NCBI GenBank assembly: GCA_032718475.1
Contig: JAUCBJ010008983.1
Coordinates: 1-52,732 of the forward strand
Direction: 5' to 3'
Origin: Nemertoderma westbladi
Taxonomy: Eukaryota > Xenacoelomorpha > Nemertodermatida > Nemertodermatidae
Length of the DNA: 52,732 bases
Part shown: piece by piece, positions 1 through 11,797 of the stretch
Numbering within the stretch: position 1 is the first letter of the stretch
Layout of the letters: each line of letters opens with the position of its first letter
The notes under the pieces: model-generated
Seen by the model: only the letters and a program-made list of their open reading frames with translations
The model's database searches: none
Told to the model about the DNA's origin: nothing
Translations under genes and position numbers: made by a program

Positions 1-1499
1 ATAAAAAAAAAAAAATTTCGTACTGTATGTCCCATATTCTTTAAAATTGGAAATAACAGTGTTTAGTGGCGGTATTGATGTATCCGGCAAGAGATATCAG
101 ATCGAAGTGGGAAGATTTCTGGTGAGAAAAAATTTAAAAATTATGTCACGGAAAATAGATTTGTAATCCAGTGAAAACATAAAGTTTCACTTTCGGGGAA
201 ACTTTGCCGTTAAAAGTAGGGCTAAATATTTTTTTCCTGTTAATAGTTCTTTATGTTATACACAAAACTGTTGCATAAACTGTTATTTAATATCAAAAAA
301 TTCATTTGAAAATGTAAATAGACAGTTTTTTGATGTCATGCATGGGACATATTGATATGGTATAGGAAGGAATTTACATGGAAACGATTATTATAAATTT
401 TGACATTTATTTTCCAATTAAAAACAAATCATAAAATTCTTCAAACAACTCCTCAGTACTAGAATTTAAATCCAGTTTATCGTCCTTCCCACTGCCAACT
501 CCTGTTCCATTCCCAACCGAACTACTGCCCCAATCTCAAAACCCTTTCCGCAAATAGTTAGCAAGTCGTTAGACTTGATTACTGTATGAAGAAAAACGCT
601 ACTGGCTACTGACTACTGGCTACTGACCTAGACTTTGAGGAGACTTTGAAGAACGATTTTGATGAATTTTTGCATGAACCATGAAAATAGATTTCTAAGG
701 GTACTTGTGAAATCGCGGTTTAAATTGAAACATCTCAAATTGTTTTATTTCGAAAAATAGCCCCCAAACACGAAAATTGCCATAGGCGCAATGATAAAAC
801 ACCAGCTGGCACTCATGAAAAATGTTATAGAGATGGCATAGTAATGCTATTCACTATTCAATAGAGGAAAGGCCAACTACAGTAATTACAACTCAACTCG
901 AGTGAGATTAGCTCCCATTGTTTGTACAGGACAAACAAACCTCGTCTGTCATAGACATAGTGTAGTAAGGCATACAACAATTACACCATCTGGTTTGGCA
1001 ACTAAATCCCTTTGTCCCTACCTACCGCGTAGGTCAGCATTAGTTGAATGGACAGAACTTTTAACACCATCTGGTTTGTCTCAACTAAAATACATTGCGT
1101 CTGTTTACATACAACATTATACACAACAAATATATATATTACTTGTTTTATACAACAAATGCATTGTTTTATTTATAAATCTTTTGGCCAACATTAATAC
1201 TATAGGTCTAGAGACTGTATTGTTAAAAGGCTGTATGTTTACTCAGCTTCATGATTCTCCATAGGCTAACATTATAGTTTGAAATGTAAAAATCACTGCT
1301 TATTATCTATATCAGATTACTCACTGTTGATTGCAAAATGTTTTATTGTTGGATTACTCTCTGTCAGTCTCCCCTTCAGAACATTGTATAGGGAATTTAC
1401 TTTAGTTTACTCTACTGTGCCATTCAGCTGAATGGATTTGAGCAGAGCAGAACTACTTACTGTTACTATACTGCTCTATACTATATAATCGTCGATTCT
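1..1499. other. AT-rich spacer, no recognisable gene
   Basis: I see no coding pattern on either strand. The open frame at 902-1264 is compositionally unlike protein and has no family resemblance. A short direct repeat of the form TACTGGCTACTGAC occurs near 599-628. Confidence 0.6.
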
Positions 1500-1984
1500 C
1501 AATAATCTCGATTGCTGCAAAGCTATACAACATAATTCTATTACTGTAAATAGCATCAGGGATCCTGTTGAGAGACTGTTACGTGGGAACCAAAATGGGT
1601 TCCATAAAGGTCGTGCGACCATGGAGCCTATTCTGGAACTTAGAAGGATAATCGAAGAGTTATCAATAAAGAAAGACAGGCATCTGGCTGTTTTATATGT
1701 ATTTGTTGACTTATTTAAGGCCTTCGACTCAGTCTCCCGACCACGTATGTTCAGAAAGTTATTCCTGAGAAAATTATTTCAGCTATCAGATCACTGTACG
1801 ATGGTTCCACCACATTTGTATCTGTCTACTGCTGATGGTTACACAGATCCATTCGAAGTCGTATGAGGAGTCCTTCCGGGTGACACACTTGCACCATTAT
1901 TATTCGTACTGTAATTGTGGTTGACTATGTTCTACGCATGTCCTTAGACCATCTTAATAATGATGGGGTGATTGTAACACCCCC
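1500..1984 (+). pseudogene. RTE-like LINE reverse transcriptase fragment (LINE A family)
   Basis: This is a decayed fragment of the LINE whose intact copy lies at 25881-29198. It covers the reverse transcriptase from just before the GNQNGF motif (here GFHKGRATMEPIL) through the KAFDSVSR block and the region preceding FADD. Frameshifts, small insertions and stops (for example after the FEVV block near 1866) break the frame. It stops abruptly around 1984, where the sequence switches to a different LINE. The 5' truncation, internal position and loss of frame mark it as a dead copy. Confidence 0.8.
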
Positions 1985-3394
1985 CTATGTAGTTCCACTA
2001 TATAAGAAAGATAACCCGTCAAACCCGTACAATTACCGTCCAATATCCCTGACTAGCATCGCTTGCAAAATCATGGAATCCTGCATTAAAATGCCTTAAG
2101 TTGTTGAACTTCTTTCGAACAGTCTAATTTCTAGGAGTGAACAAACGCCGTTCTACAGCAACTCATTTGCTGGAGTGCACAAATGATTGGTTCAAACGTT
2201 TGGATAACAAACACAACGACGATATAATTTAATATTTTAATAATTTATAATTCGACTTTGAAAAAGCGTTCGACAAAGTAGTACATTCGAAGCTACTGCA
2301 AAAATTGGCGGCATACGGGATCACCGGTTAATCTTCCTATGTGCATAAAAGCTTTTCTAACAAACCGTAAACAACGTACCTTAGTTGGTATAAAATTTAT
2401 CTAATTATGTTGACGTCATTTCGGGTACGCCACAGGGTAGTGTCTTGGGGCCAATTTTGTTTCTAATTTTTGTAAACGACCTCCCATTACAGTACTGTAG
2501 TATTGACCAATGTACAGTAGATTACAAGTTATTTGCTGACGATCTCGAAATATACAGTAGCAGTAATAATTCAGTCCACATGCAAACAGCATTGGACTGT
2601 TAGAGCCACTGGTGTGATACATAGCAACTGAATGAATGTCTCTGCGAGCAAATGTCATGTTTTTCATGTTGGCACTAGAACTCCTTTATAAGTACTCCCT
2701 TAGGGGGGCCATTCTAAAATACAAAGACAGTTGTAAGGACCTTGGTGTGATCATGAATAAAGATCTCTAGATATTAGACGCATTATTTTTGATCTTAGCA
2801 AATCTTTGCAAATACTTATAGACAAGTTTTTGCGTGGCTACAACTTGAAACTATTGGATCAGCCAAGCAGACTCTAAAAATATATTTGCCAGCCGCGTTG
2901 TAGCCGTTTGGAACAGTCTACCATCTGAGGCCGTTAACTGGTTAATGCGTCTATCTTAGATATTTTTAATCTACGTATCAAAAATATTGAATTTAGTAAT
3001 TTGTGCCACCTTGTTTAGACTTTGTTTCAATTTGCAGCAAGCCCCCCCCCCCAATCCTCACTCGCAGTTGGTGTGCAAAGATTTTTATTTTATATATATT
3101 TTATTTTTGTTTGTAATATGTAATTTTTCTCTTATTTTTCAGTGATGTGATGTCATATCTTAATTATTGTGTTACTCTTTTTACGGCAAATTTTGCTTTT
3201 AAGGCTGCACCTTGTAAATAATTCTAGGGGTATATTCTCTTAAGTGCAATTTATTTATTGCATGGTTTATCTTCTCCCTCCATAACAAAACTGTCTAAAG
3301 TGCAAGTTGTTTTACTTTAATTACCACTGCTGTTTATATAAGTTTTAATATGAGTGCAGTTATATGGTGAGTTTTTACAATTACAATTACAATT
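1985..3394 (+). pseudogene. CR1/Jockey-like LINE fragment (LINE B-related) with 3' tail
   Basis: Starting at 1985 the reading frame becomes a CR1/Jockey-like reverse transcriptase: a VPLYKKD block, NYRPISLTSIACKIMES, then degenerate matches to the AFDKVVHSKLL block near 2265-2295, a GTPQGSVLGPILFLIFVNDLP block near 2427-2485 and a DYKLFADDLEIY block near 2520-2555. Several frameshifts and stops intervene. The fragment ends in an ACAATT microsatellite (about 3376-3394), a typical 3' end for this LINE group. It is related to the copy at 16550-18800 but clearly diverged from it. It abuts the LINE A fragment with no gap, giving a chimeric junction. Confidence 0.75.
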
Positions 3395-3496
3395 AGGTAC
3401 TGGCTGACCGATACAGTCATTCTGTCATTGTCTTATCTCAGTTGTCAGTTTATCTGACACCTGACAGTCTGTGTCCTCTGACAGTGCATGCCATGA

Positions 3497-3984
3497 GATT
3501 GAGATTATTTATTGCACAATAAAATTTCGACGAAAATAGCGTAAATATACATACATATAGTTACATATAACACATAAGGCAATTAATTTTACATTTATTA
3601 CATCTTTTAAAAAAAAAATTGCCATGCATAAAAAGTTAAAAAACCATCATAAAATTATTTTGTAGGTAACAAATATCATTTAGTATCAAATAACATTTAA
3701 ATAAAGAACAAGCAGAGAATGTGTTACTATCTATATATGAGATAAAAAAATTTTCGTGCTTAATAGGTTAAAAAAAAAATCATCGTAAATTTATAGTGCA
3801 GGGGATAGCCTCATGGAGTTATTTAACTCGTTTCATGGGGGTCCCCGAGAAAAAATATTGCAAATGTATGCCATAATAAGGTATTGCTATATGAGATAAA
3901 AATAATATTGCGGAACATCGTATCATATTTAAAAATATTAGTGATAAAATTATAAATCTTTTAAAATAGGTATCGGCTGATTCA
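3497..3984 (-). mobile_element. Probable 3' UTR of LINE C, left of the hAT insertion
   Basis: Non-coding AT-rich sequence. On the minus strand it appears to continue the 3' UTR of the LINE whose RT ends at 9309. The continuity is inferred because the hAT element (3985-9153) is bordered by a target duplication, so 3984 and 9162 were once adjacent. The minus-strand end, GTGCAATAAATAATCTCAAT, resembles CR1/Jockey-type LINE tails. Confidence 0.5.
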
Positions 3985-5372
3985 GGGACGGATTATGGGG
4001 GGGGGGGGGGGGGGGGCAACAGGGGCAGCTGCCGGGGGCCCGTAAGTTGGAAGGGGCCCGTAAGTTAGAAAAAAAGTTTAAGAAATTATTTTACAGATAC
4101 AATATTAAAATTTTTGACCCTGATGAACAAATAATATTTTTCCCAACATAGCAAGAAGACCAGAAAGCAGAGCCCATGCAAGCCCACACTATTACTTACT
4201 GTGTATAACAATTTATTGCCTTACAGATAGATCCATTCAAGTATAACCGAGAGCAACCAATAAGCAGAGCCACCGTCGGCGGGGCACCCGACCCACAGTC
4301 TTCTACTATACATACCTATGGGCCAGTGAGTCAACGCAAACCCTCAGTTCAAACCATAGACAATAATTGGCTCCTAAGCAATAAGCTTACCCCCCCCCCC
4401 CCCCCACACCCTCCAACTGCAAGGCTATATATAGGCTGTTTGGTATGGATATGTGTTTCCAAGCAAGTCTGCCCAGTGCCCAGAGCCAATGGGATAGTCC
4501 CTGGTGCCTTGTTTCTGTTTAGCTGGCATTTAGGAAAGTATCTCAATAGCTGTATAGTCTTACTGTAGCTTAGTTCAATGCGCTGCACACTACAGCAGCC
4601 AGCTGGCCAGTATTGCAGTACTTCAGAGCTCATATTATTGGCTTTCATTGCCAATCTATATCAGTATAGATTTCTTTCCTAAAGTTGAGTGACTTGTTTC
4701 TAGATTAATTAATTATTTAAATGGTTAACATATGATAATTGTTAACCCTTTATAATTATTTATTACATGGGAAAAAAATACTTTTTTATTATTCTCGAGG
4801 TATAACCAGATCACCGTACTGCCGTTTGGTGAAAATTATCTGAACTGGAGAGAATAGGGGTAGTGAAAAAAAGTTATTAGTTTTTCGTCCCATTGACACA
4901 TTGTAATGCAGGTAGATAATTTATAGTTAATGCTTCATTTGCTACTTCTGCACTTTCTTTTTGTAAATGTAATAAGTATGTATTTAGTAACCAGGAAAAT
5001 GTAAGCATTGAGAGCACTGACAGACTGAAGCACTTTTAAATACAGTATACTGTATTTATGTTAGCGCTTTTTTATTAAATTTTTTTCGCGGGGGGGTGTG
5101 GGGGCGGGTGGGGAGGGGAGGTGTGTAGCAATATTTGTACCAGCATATAACAATTCACCCCCACGCGCCGCGGTCCAATTAACTTTAATCCATTAATACT
5201 CACGCGCCTATGTTCTGATGTTTTCTCAGTACATATATTTATGTACTCATTTCCATGAAGTAAATAGTTGTAATTATAGTATTTCAGTGAATATTTCTCA
5301 AAAGTTTCCTTATTTTGTAATATTATTTATCTTGTGACTTCGATCTATATTTTACATTGTAAATTAATTATA

Positions 5373-5521
5373 ATGCCACCGAAGAAAAAATTGCCTGATT
5401 TTCAACGCAAATCTGGATCCATGAAAAGGAAGGATAAGAAAGATCGAGATCAAAGATTTAAACATGTAATTGCGAAAACGAAATTAATAGACTCCATATT
5501 TAAGCCAACCGCAAACACTAC
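5373..5521 (+). pseudogene. hAT transposase N-terminal segment, out of frame with the main exon
   Basis: Begins MPPKKKLPDF and continues as a lysine-rich basic stretch to SIFKPTANTT. Short basic N-termini of the MPPKKK...FFK kind are usual for ZMYM1-like hAT proteins. The frame does not join the downstream frame. Near 5503-5522 the reading shifts by one base into TGSSLVSFTPSDDPHPP, which then continues into the main ORF. Either a one-base indel broke the gene, or translation starts at the ATG at 5576. No convincing splice pair spans this spot. Confidence 0.6.
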
Positions 5522-5575
5522 TATACAGGTTCTTCACTTGTATCATTTACACCTTCAGATGACCCACACCCACCG

Positions 5576-7007
5576 ATGACCATCACCAGTAGCGATGAAG
5601 TGAGGGAAATTGTTAATACTGACAACGCTCTAGTTCCTGTTCCCGTGAAAGGTATGGAATCAGAATCAGTGCAGTCTCCTGTAGTTTCTATGCAAGATAC
5701 AGATAATTCAGGTTGGCCCACAGATAGTTCTACTCATATTGATCCTCCAAGTGATATAGGGTTATGGGACAAGTTGTCTGAGGGAGATCGATGTTATTGG
5801 ATATCAATGGGTCCGGATGGTTGTGAATTTACTCTTGGTCAATTTAAGAACTCCGCTGTGAAGATTGGAACTGAAACTTCACTACGGTACTGTCAAGCCT
5901 CCTATTTTTCTCGGAAACATTCACTAACTGGTGAAATCATTAAACGCAATTGGCTGATTTACTCCCCGACCAAAGGTAAAGTTTATTGTTTTGCCTGCAA
6001 GCTGCTTTGTTCGCATGAAAATGCTTTCACTAAAGGTTACAACAATTGGAAACATGCAGATGAAAACTTGTCCTCGCATGAGAGTAGCAAATATCATAAG
6101 CAGGCTATGACCGATTTTACCATTAGGCAAAGCAGTGTTGCTTGCTTACCATCATCTTTAACAAAGGAGTTTGACAATTCGTATCAGTATTGGGTAAAAG
6201 TTCTAAATAGGTGTGTGGAGGTGCTTAGATTTCTGTGCGAACGTGGCCTAGCATTACGCGGTGATAATGAAGTATTTGGATCCCCAAGAAATGGAAATTA
6301 TATGGGTGCTTTAGAATTGCTTGCTAAGTTCGACCCTTTCTTACAAGAGCACATTGTGAGATTTAGCAATAAAGGTAAAGGCAGCGTGTCATATCTGAGT
6401 TCTACAATTTGTGATGAACTTATATCAGTAATCTCTGACGAAGTTCGTAAAGAAATTATTCGCCGTGTGAATCTGGCGAAGTTTTTCTCTATATCAGTTG
6501 ACTCGACACCAGATTGTACTCACATTGACCAGCTCACATTTGTTGTTCGTTATGTCGAAGGAACTGAGCCTGTAGAGCGCTTTTTAAATTTTTTTCCTCA
6601 GATTGGTCACACGGGTGAGGAAATTGCAGATACCATAGTAAAGTACCTGGAAGACATAGATGTAGATATTGGTAACTGTCGTGGCCAATCATACGACAAT
6701 GCATCGAACATGAGTGGAAAATATACAGGTTGCCAAACAAGAGTTAAAGCTGCATGTAAATTTGCTACATGGATTCCCTGCTCAGCTCACTCCCTGAATC
6801 TCGTTGGGAAGCACAGTTGTGAATGTACTCGCTCCGTAGTAGCATGTTTCGACATAGTTCAACGTGTTTACACATTCTTCTCGGCTTCTACTGCGCGATG
6901 GGATCTCTTGAGCTCTAAACTTAAACCACTCAAACTGAATGTTGTAAAGTCACTTTCCGAAACGAGATGGTCAGCTAGATACGATGCTGTAAACGCGTTG
7001 ATTAAAG
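5576..7007 (+). CDS. hAT transposase, exon 1 (TTF-type zinc finger, DUF4371-like catalytic region)
   Basis: Transposase of the ZMYM1/zinc-finger-BED-like hAT group; the family catalyses cut-and-paste excision by a DDE RNase H fold. Counted from the ATG at 5576, a TTF-type zinc finger lies at about residues 135-178 (C138, C141, downstream histidines). The first catalytic aspartate is probably D309 in SISVDSTPD and the second D374 in the conserved SYDNASNMSG motif. TRWSAR follows near the exon end. The exon ends at 7007 after G, with donor GTGGGT (phase 1). In-frame protein-like sequence extends upstream of 5576 to about 5522, so this start is only the first ATG in the intact frame. Read-through past 7007 gives nonsense ending at 7063, which supports the intron call. 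Confidence 0.85.
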
Positions 7008-7460
7008 GTGGGTGTAATATTCGGTCTATTGATTACAGTTCCATATACGTGCGGTCTATATGAATATGACTGATGAGGGGGGTAGGTCCCCCCTCTAAAA
7101 TAATTCAGAAATTTGTTTTTTATTGCATCTAGAGCATAATTTAATGGGGATTTCAATTCTGAAAACGGCGCGGACATACTACATTCCACCAAATATTAAA
7201 TTCTCCTTTAGATGTGCCATCAGCACTATATTTTTCTACTCTTCACAATTCTTTAATATAATTTGCAATTTAAATTAAGGTAATTAATTAAATAAAAAAA
7301 TTAAATAACAATTAAGGTAATGTTTAAAATTCCAATAATTAAACGTATTAAATGCAGAGTAAATGAAATGCATTTTATTTGCAGTATTAAGTAGGCCCTA
7401 CCCTAATTCTTAAACTTTACATGTAAAATAATTATAAAATAATTGTTTGTATCATTTTAG
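7008..7460 (+). other. Intron of the hAT transposase
   Basis: A 453-bp AT-rich intron inferred from donor G|GTGGGT at 7008 and acceptor ATCATTTTAG ending at 7460. Phase 1 is kept: G plus GC gives glycine, and the flanking protein reads LIKG then YIPICEAL. It contains stops in all three plus frames. Confidence 0.8.
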
Positions 7461-8437
7461 GCTACATTCCTATCTGTGAAGCACTACAACAGTTAGAAGA
7501 TGATGAACAACAGAAAGCCGAATGTCGATTAGAAGCTGGAGGTCTAAAACTGAAACTGAGAACACTAGACATCTCGATCGTATTAATATTTTGGGGAGAA
7601 ATATTGGAACGTTTCCAAGCAACATCACAGTCACTCCAATCAAGCCACATAAATGTGAATACAATGGTTACCCTTTATGAATCCCTTCTTGCGTTTGTAG
7701 CTCAGCAGAGAGACCGTTTTGATTCATTCGAATCAAAGGCGATAAATCTGTGTGGAAATAGCCACTATAATGCTGAAGTCAGTCGACCCCGCAAGCGTAA
7801 TAAAAAAGATGATGATGGTGGTGCACAAGATACAATATTTGCGGCCAGAGATCATTTCCGCACCAGTGTATTTTTAGTCACAGTTGACCAACTGCAGGTA
7901 GACTTGAGACATAGGCTCGATGCCTATCAATCTGTAAGTTTGGTGTTTGGTTTTTTGGGAAACCTCAGTGAGATGACTTCTGAGGATATTTTATCTTTAG
8001 CATCTAGGGCGGTCGCTGCTTATCCCAATGATTTAGAGCCAGAACTTGGACCAGAACTGCTGCAATTTAGTGCAATAATAAAGGCGGTTCCTGCTCTACG
8101 TACTCGGCAACCAACTGACTCAGTTCTACAGCCAACAGAATCCATCGAACACATTATATATAAATATATTATATCTAATGACTTGCAGGCTACATTCCCT
8201 AACGTAGAAATTATGTATCGCATATTTCTGACACTGGCGTGCACTAACTGTAAAGGTGAAAGATCATTTTCAACCCTGAAACTTATTAAGAGCCTTCAGA
8301 GAAATCTTATTTCACAATACCGTTTAAACTCGCTGGCGCTTCTCACCATGGAAGTTGACATTTTCCGGGAATTAGATTTCTCTGAAATTATTAATGAGTT
8401 TTGTAGACGCAAGGCTAGGAAAATGCCTTTTGTTTAA
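7461..8437 (+). CDS. hAT transposase, exon 2 (C-terminal hATC dimerisation region)
   Basis: Continues the transposase in frame from YIPICEALQQLEDDEQQ to the TAA after KMPFV. The C-terminal part carries the hAT dimerisation signature: CKGERSFSTLKLIKSLQRN followed by RLNSLALLTMEVDI. The acidic residue of the DDE triad would lie in or near this exon, but I cannot assign it with confidence. The frame is open from the acceptor to the stop, so the exon extends well upstream of the first internal ATG at 7604. The length is normal for the family. Confidence 0.85.
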
Positions 8438-8649
8438 TTAGTTATTCAGTCTAAATATTTGATTTACAAATATATTTATATTAATAATTAATTTAATGTG
8501 TTGAATTTATAGAAACGTTTCTTATATTGTAAATATGTCTCAATGTCTGTGTAAAATTCAGATAGGGAGGACTTTCGACGCAATCAAAATGCATCCCTCT
8601 CCAGGGAAATACTGAATACTCTCAAAAATAAAACTGGAACCTGATCTAT

Positions 8650-8712
8650 TGACTTTCGTTTATTATTTTGGTTAGAATAACATGCCACTGTAACCTGCTC
8701 TTTTCACTAAAT
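8650..8712 (-). repeat. Copy of a shared repeat module (orientation -)
   Basis: On the minus strand this reads GAGCAGGTTACAGTGGC, then about seven variable bases, then TCTAACCAAAATAATAAACG. The same two-block module occurs near 40.2-40.4 kb (three tandem copies), 47.65 kb and 51.06-51.11 kb. Here it lies between the transposase stop and the right end of the hAT element. Confidence 0.7.
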
Positions 8713-9161
8713 TGAGAATTTAACATTGAGGCGGGATATTAATTTGCCAAGATGGGATTTGCGTCAAGTACCTCTACATTCGACCCCCCCCCCCCCCATG
8801 TCTCGTAAAATTAGATTTGTTTATTCTAATATTATTAATGTAATTACTAAGTAATTATTATTATTATTCTCATTTGATTATATACTGTAATATTTTGCTT
8901 TTCTATCCGTTCTCCGTAGTATATATTACTGTACTTTACTTACTATATAAATTATTACAGTTGCTCTCTCTACAGCAATGGGGCAATGATAAGGAATTTC
9001 GTTACGATATATTATTATTAATAATTAATTTTTGCTAATGAGATCTAAAAAATTTCAAATGGGGTCAGGTTGGGGGGGGGGGGGGGGGGGGTGGGATCTG
9101 GGGGGCCCGCAAGTTGGACTGCCGGGGGCCCGAAAATCCATAATCCGTCCCTGGACTGATT

Positions 9162-10303
9162 GTCATTTCGAAAGAGTTTTAAATAAAATTTAAAAAGCTT
9201 TAAAATCATCATCTTTTATCGTGGAATTGCCCTAAAGGCAGAAAGGATAAAATATAAGATATCAAACATAATAAAAAGTTATTTCAATATAAAAGGTTGG
9301 GTCGCTTGCTAAAAGAAGATTGCCTGATCATCAGCTATGAGTTTTTCAAAGTAGTGGTCCTTCAACCATGTTTAAAGCCTTCTAACGTGGGAATACGAGT
9401 TATTTCATTAGGGAGATCATTCCAAAGCCGGGGGCCTCGAAATGAGAAAGCTTGTCGGCCGTATTCAGTTTTGCGACTTGGAATAACAGCGTATTGATTT
9501 GGTCCACGACGATTCTCTCTAACAGAGAATTTAACCATATCTGATAAGTATTCTGGGGCTAGTCCATTGGCTATTCTGAACATATGGGATAGAGTAACAA
9601 CTTGGGTTCGCTCCTTTAAGGGTAGCCAATTCAACCGAATGAAGTGCTCTATACTAATGTGCGTGCGTTTCTCAAGGAAAAGGCAAAAACGAATGCATTT
9701 CCGCTGGAGGGATTCCAGTTTTAATCGCAGTGATTTGTGAGTTGTAAAGAACCAACATTGACCTGCATAGTCGATGTGAGGCTGGATTAAAACATTGCAA
9801 AGCAGTCTTTGTAACCCTCCGCTAAGAACTGCACTATTCCTGTGTAAGAACTGCAGGCGACTGTTACCTTTCTTGATAACTTTCGATGCCATGGCTTTAC
9901 CAGATAGAGTCGCATCCAGCTCACAACCCAGATAAATGGCACAATCTTTGGGCGGTATGACTAAACCGTTACATGATATTTGTAAGTCTGGCTCCGATAA
10001 TAGGCGTTGGTGAATACCAAAAAGTATGGTATCTGTTTTATTCAGATTTAAACTGAGTCTGTTGTCAGTCAACCACATAGATACTCTAGCCATGGTTGTT
10101 GTTAGTGTTCTCGAAATATCTGTTGAGTGGATCTGAGAGTTCAATAGACTAGTATCATCCGCGAACATTGGTGGTAATACATCTTCATTCAATGCCACAG
10201 TGCCAGGGTGGGTTGGTGGAATCGTTGGTGGGATTGTTGTTATGGTTGGAACTTCTTCAAAGTCATTAGTATATAGGAGGAAGAGGGGAGGGGGTAGTAT
10301 GCC
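9162..10303 (-). pseudogene. LINE C reverse transcriptase, C-terminal half, and proximal 3' UTR
   Basis: On the minus strand from 10303 the frame reads LFLLYTNDFEEV, the catalytic box MFADDTSLL, then the thumb/connection region: a YLGCELD block, PHIDYAGQCW, LNWLPLKERT and SFRGPRLWNDLP. These are typical of CR1/Jockey-type LINE polymerases. A one-base shift after EGFKHG (about 9362) breaks the last 20 codons, which resume as KDHYFEKL and end with TAG at 9309-9311. The 5' half of the same RT lies at 15476-16132. The two halves were separated by the BEL/Pao insertion at 10304-15470. Confidence 0.85.
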
Positions 10304-11797
10304 TGTTGCCGTTATTCCCGACACCATGGGGGAAAACGCCGATGCTGGAGGCGGAACTTTCAGACCACGGAATCCCGGCCAGTCACCGGATATTGATTGT
10401 GGAGAAGGAATACGTTCTTAAATGCAAGATTGCGGTTGAGGAAAAGCTGCATTGGTTGGATATACTCTTTAATGTAACTTCCATACAGTTGAACCTTGAT
10501 TGAGAATAAGTTGGGCTTCCCCAAATCAATATACACCAAATTATTCACAATAATAATACACGACAATATAAATCCCTACAGTATATTATTTAATTACCCA
10601 CTGTTCGCTCAGATTTTAGCCTAACTAATGTTCCCCAGATTTTCCCACGGTCCTAGTCTTGGTGACGTAGTGTCGGTGTCGGTCGACCCTGTTGCGTGTC
10701 CGTACCACCCCTCCCGAACCCCGAAGGGATCGATCATCGAGAACCAGTACGGCTTGGCTAAGGGTCGGTTCAGTCGGTAGACTCTGTTGCGTATCCGTAC
10801 CACCCCTCCCGGACCCCGAAGGGATCGGTCATCGAGAACCAGTACGGCTTGGCTAGGAGTCTGTCATGTCGGTGGACCCGTTCGCGTGTCCGTCCCACCC
10901 CTCCCGAACCCCGAAGGGTTCGATCATCGAGAACCAGTACGGCTTGGCTAGGGGTCCGTCGGTTCATCGCAGAGTCCCAACCACCTAGGCTTTCCGAGTC
11001 CTTATTCAGGCTCGTAGTCGCTTCGGCAACCGAGAAACTGCTCCGAACAGTCGGTAGGCCAGTAGAGTCCAGTCCTTTGTCTTTCGACCCTGTCGCGTGT
11101 CCGTCCCACCCCTCACGAACCCCGAAGGGAACGATCATCGAGAACCAGTACGGCTTGGCTAAGGGGTCTGTCGTCGGTTCCCGTCGCAAATCCCTGGCAC
11201 AAGCAGCAGACTTTCCGATGTCCTTTTCAGGCTCGTAATAACTGCTGTTGACCAGAGACCGCTAAGGGCAGTCCTCGTCAAACCCTTCCTCTGTTAGTCG
11301 GTCGACCCTTTCGCGTGTCCGTCCCACCCCTCACGAACCCCGAAGGGAACGATCATCGAGAACCAGTATGGCTTGGCTACGGGGTCTGTCGTCGTTTCCC
11401 GTCGCAAATCCCTGACACAAGCAGCAGACTTTCCGATGTCCTTTTCAGGCTCGTAATAACTGCTGTGGCCAGGGACCGCTAAGGGCAGTCCTTGTCCTTT
11501 AGACCTAGCGAGTTACCAAATCCACCTCTACAGGCAGCAGGAAGTTGGCTAGGCCTAATAGTAATCAGGTAAACCTGAATACTGCTTAACTTTTCCTTCC
11601 CCCCCTGGCCCTTATATACATGAAATGAGTCCCGTACCCCGTAAGTCGCCCCAATATTCGCCCATAAATCGTCCCCAGTTCATTGAGTGTGCCCAAAACC
11701 CATGGTCCCGCACCCAGTAGTGATATTGGAATAATCATTTTAAATAAATACGAAAAATAGTCAACTCGCATTATGAAAAGTTGATATACCGCGAACA
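10304..11797 (-). repeat. 3' LTR of the BEL/Pao element
   Basis: A 1494-bp LTR bounded by TG and CA. It contains five copies of a roughly 66-bp subrepeat built on CCCGAAGGG and GAGAACCAGTACGGCTTGGC (about 10700, 10791, 10890, 11097 and 11311). Its distal part (10791-11797) matches 14692-15470 closely. Compared with that copy it has an extra internal duplication at roughly 11206-11478. A polypurine run abuts its element-side end at 11798. Confidence 0.8.

Larger units (their letters stand above)
3985..9153 (+). mobile_element. Complete hAT-superfamily DNA transposon
   Basis: A 5.17 kb element with terminal inverted repeats: CAGGGACGGATTATGG at the left end and its complement ending in CCGTCCCTG at the right. 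It is flanked by an 8-bp target duplication with one mismatch, GGCTGATT (3977-3984) and GACTGATT (9154-9161). Eight-base duplications and CAG...CTG ends are hallmarks of hAT elements. Subterminal sequences match too (GCCGGGGGCCCG near both ends), and both ends carry long poly-G tracts (about 3998-4016 and 9071-9090). It encodes a two-exon transposase at 5373-8437. The element is inserted in the 3' UTR of a minus-strand LINE. One frameshift near the transposase N-terminus suggests it is no longer fully functional. Confidence 0.88.

Noticed and set aside
902-1264. 120-codon open frame
   Set aside because: Composition is not protein-like, there is no family motif, and it lies in repeat-poor AT-rich spacer. 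Most likely chance.
4326-4654. Overlapping open frames on both strands near 4.4 kb
   Set aside because: Both are driven by a poly-C tract inside the hAT element's non-coding 5' region (proline or glycine runs).
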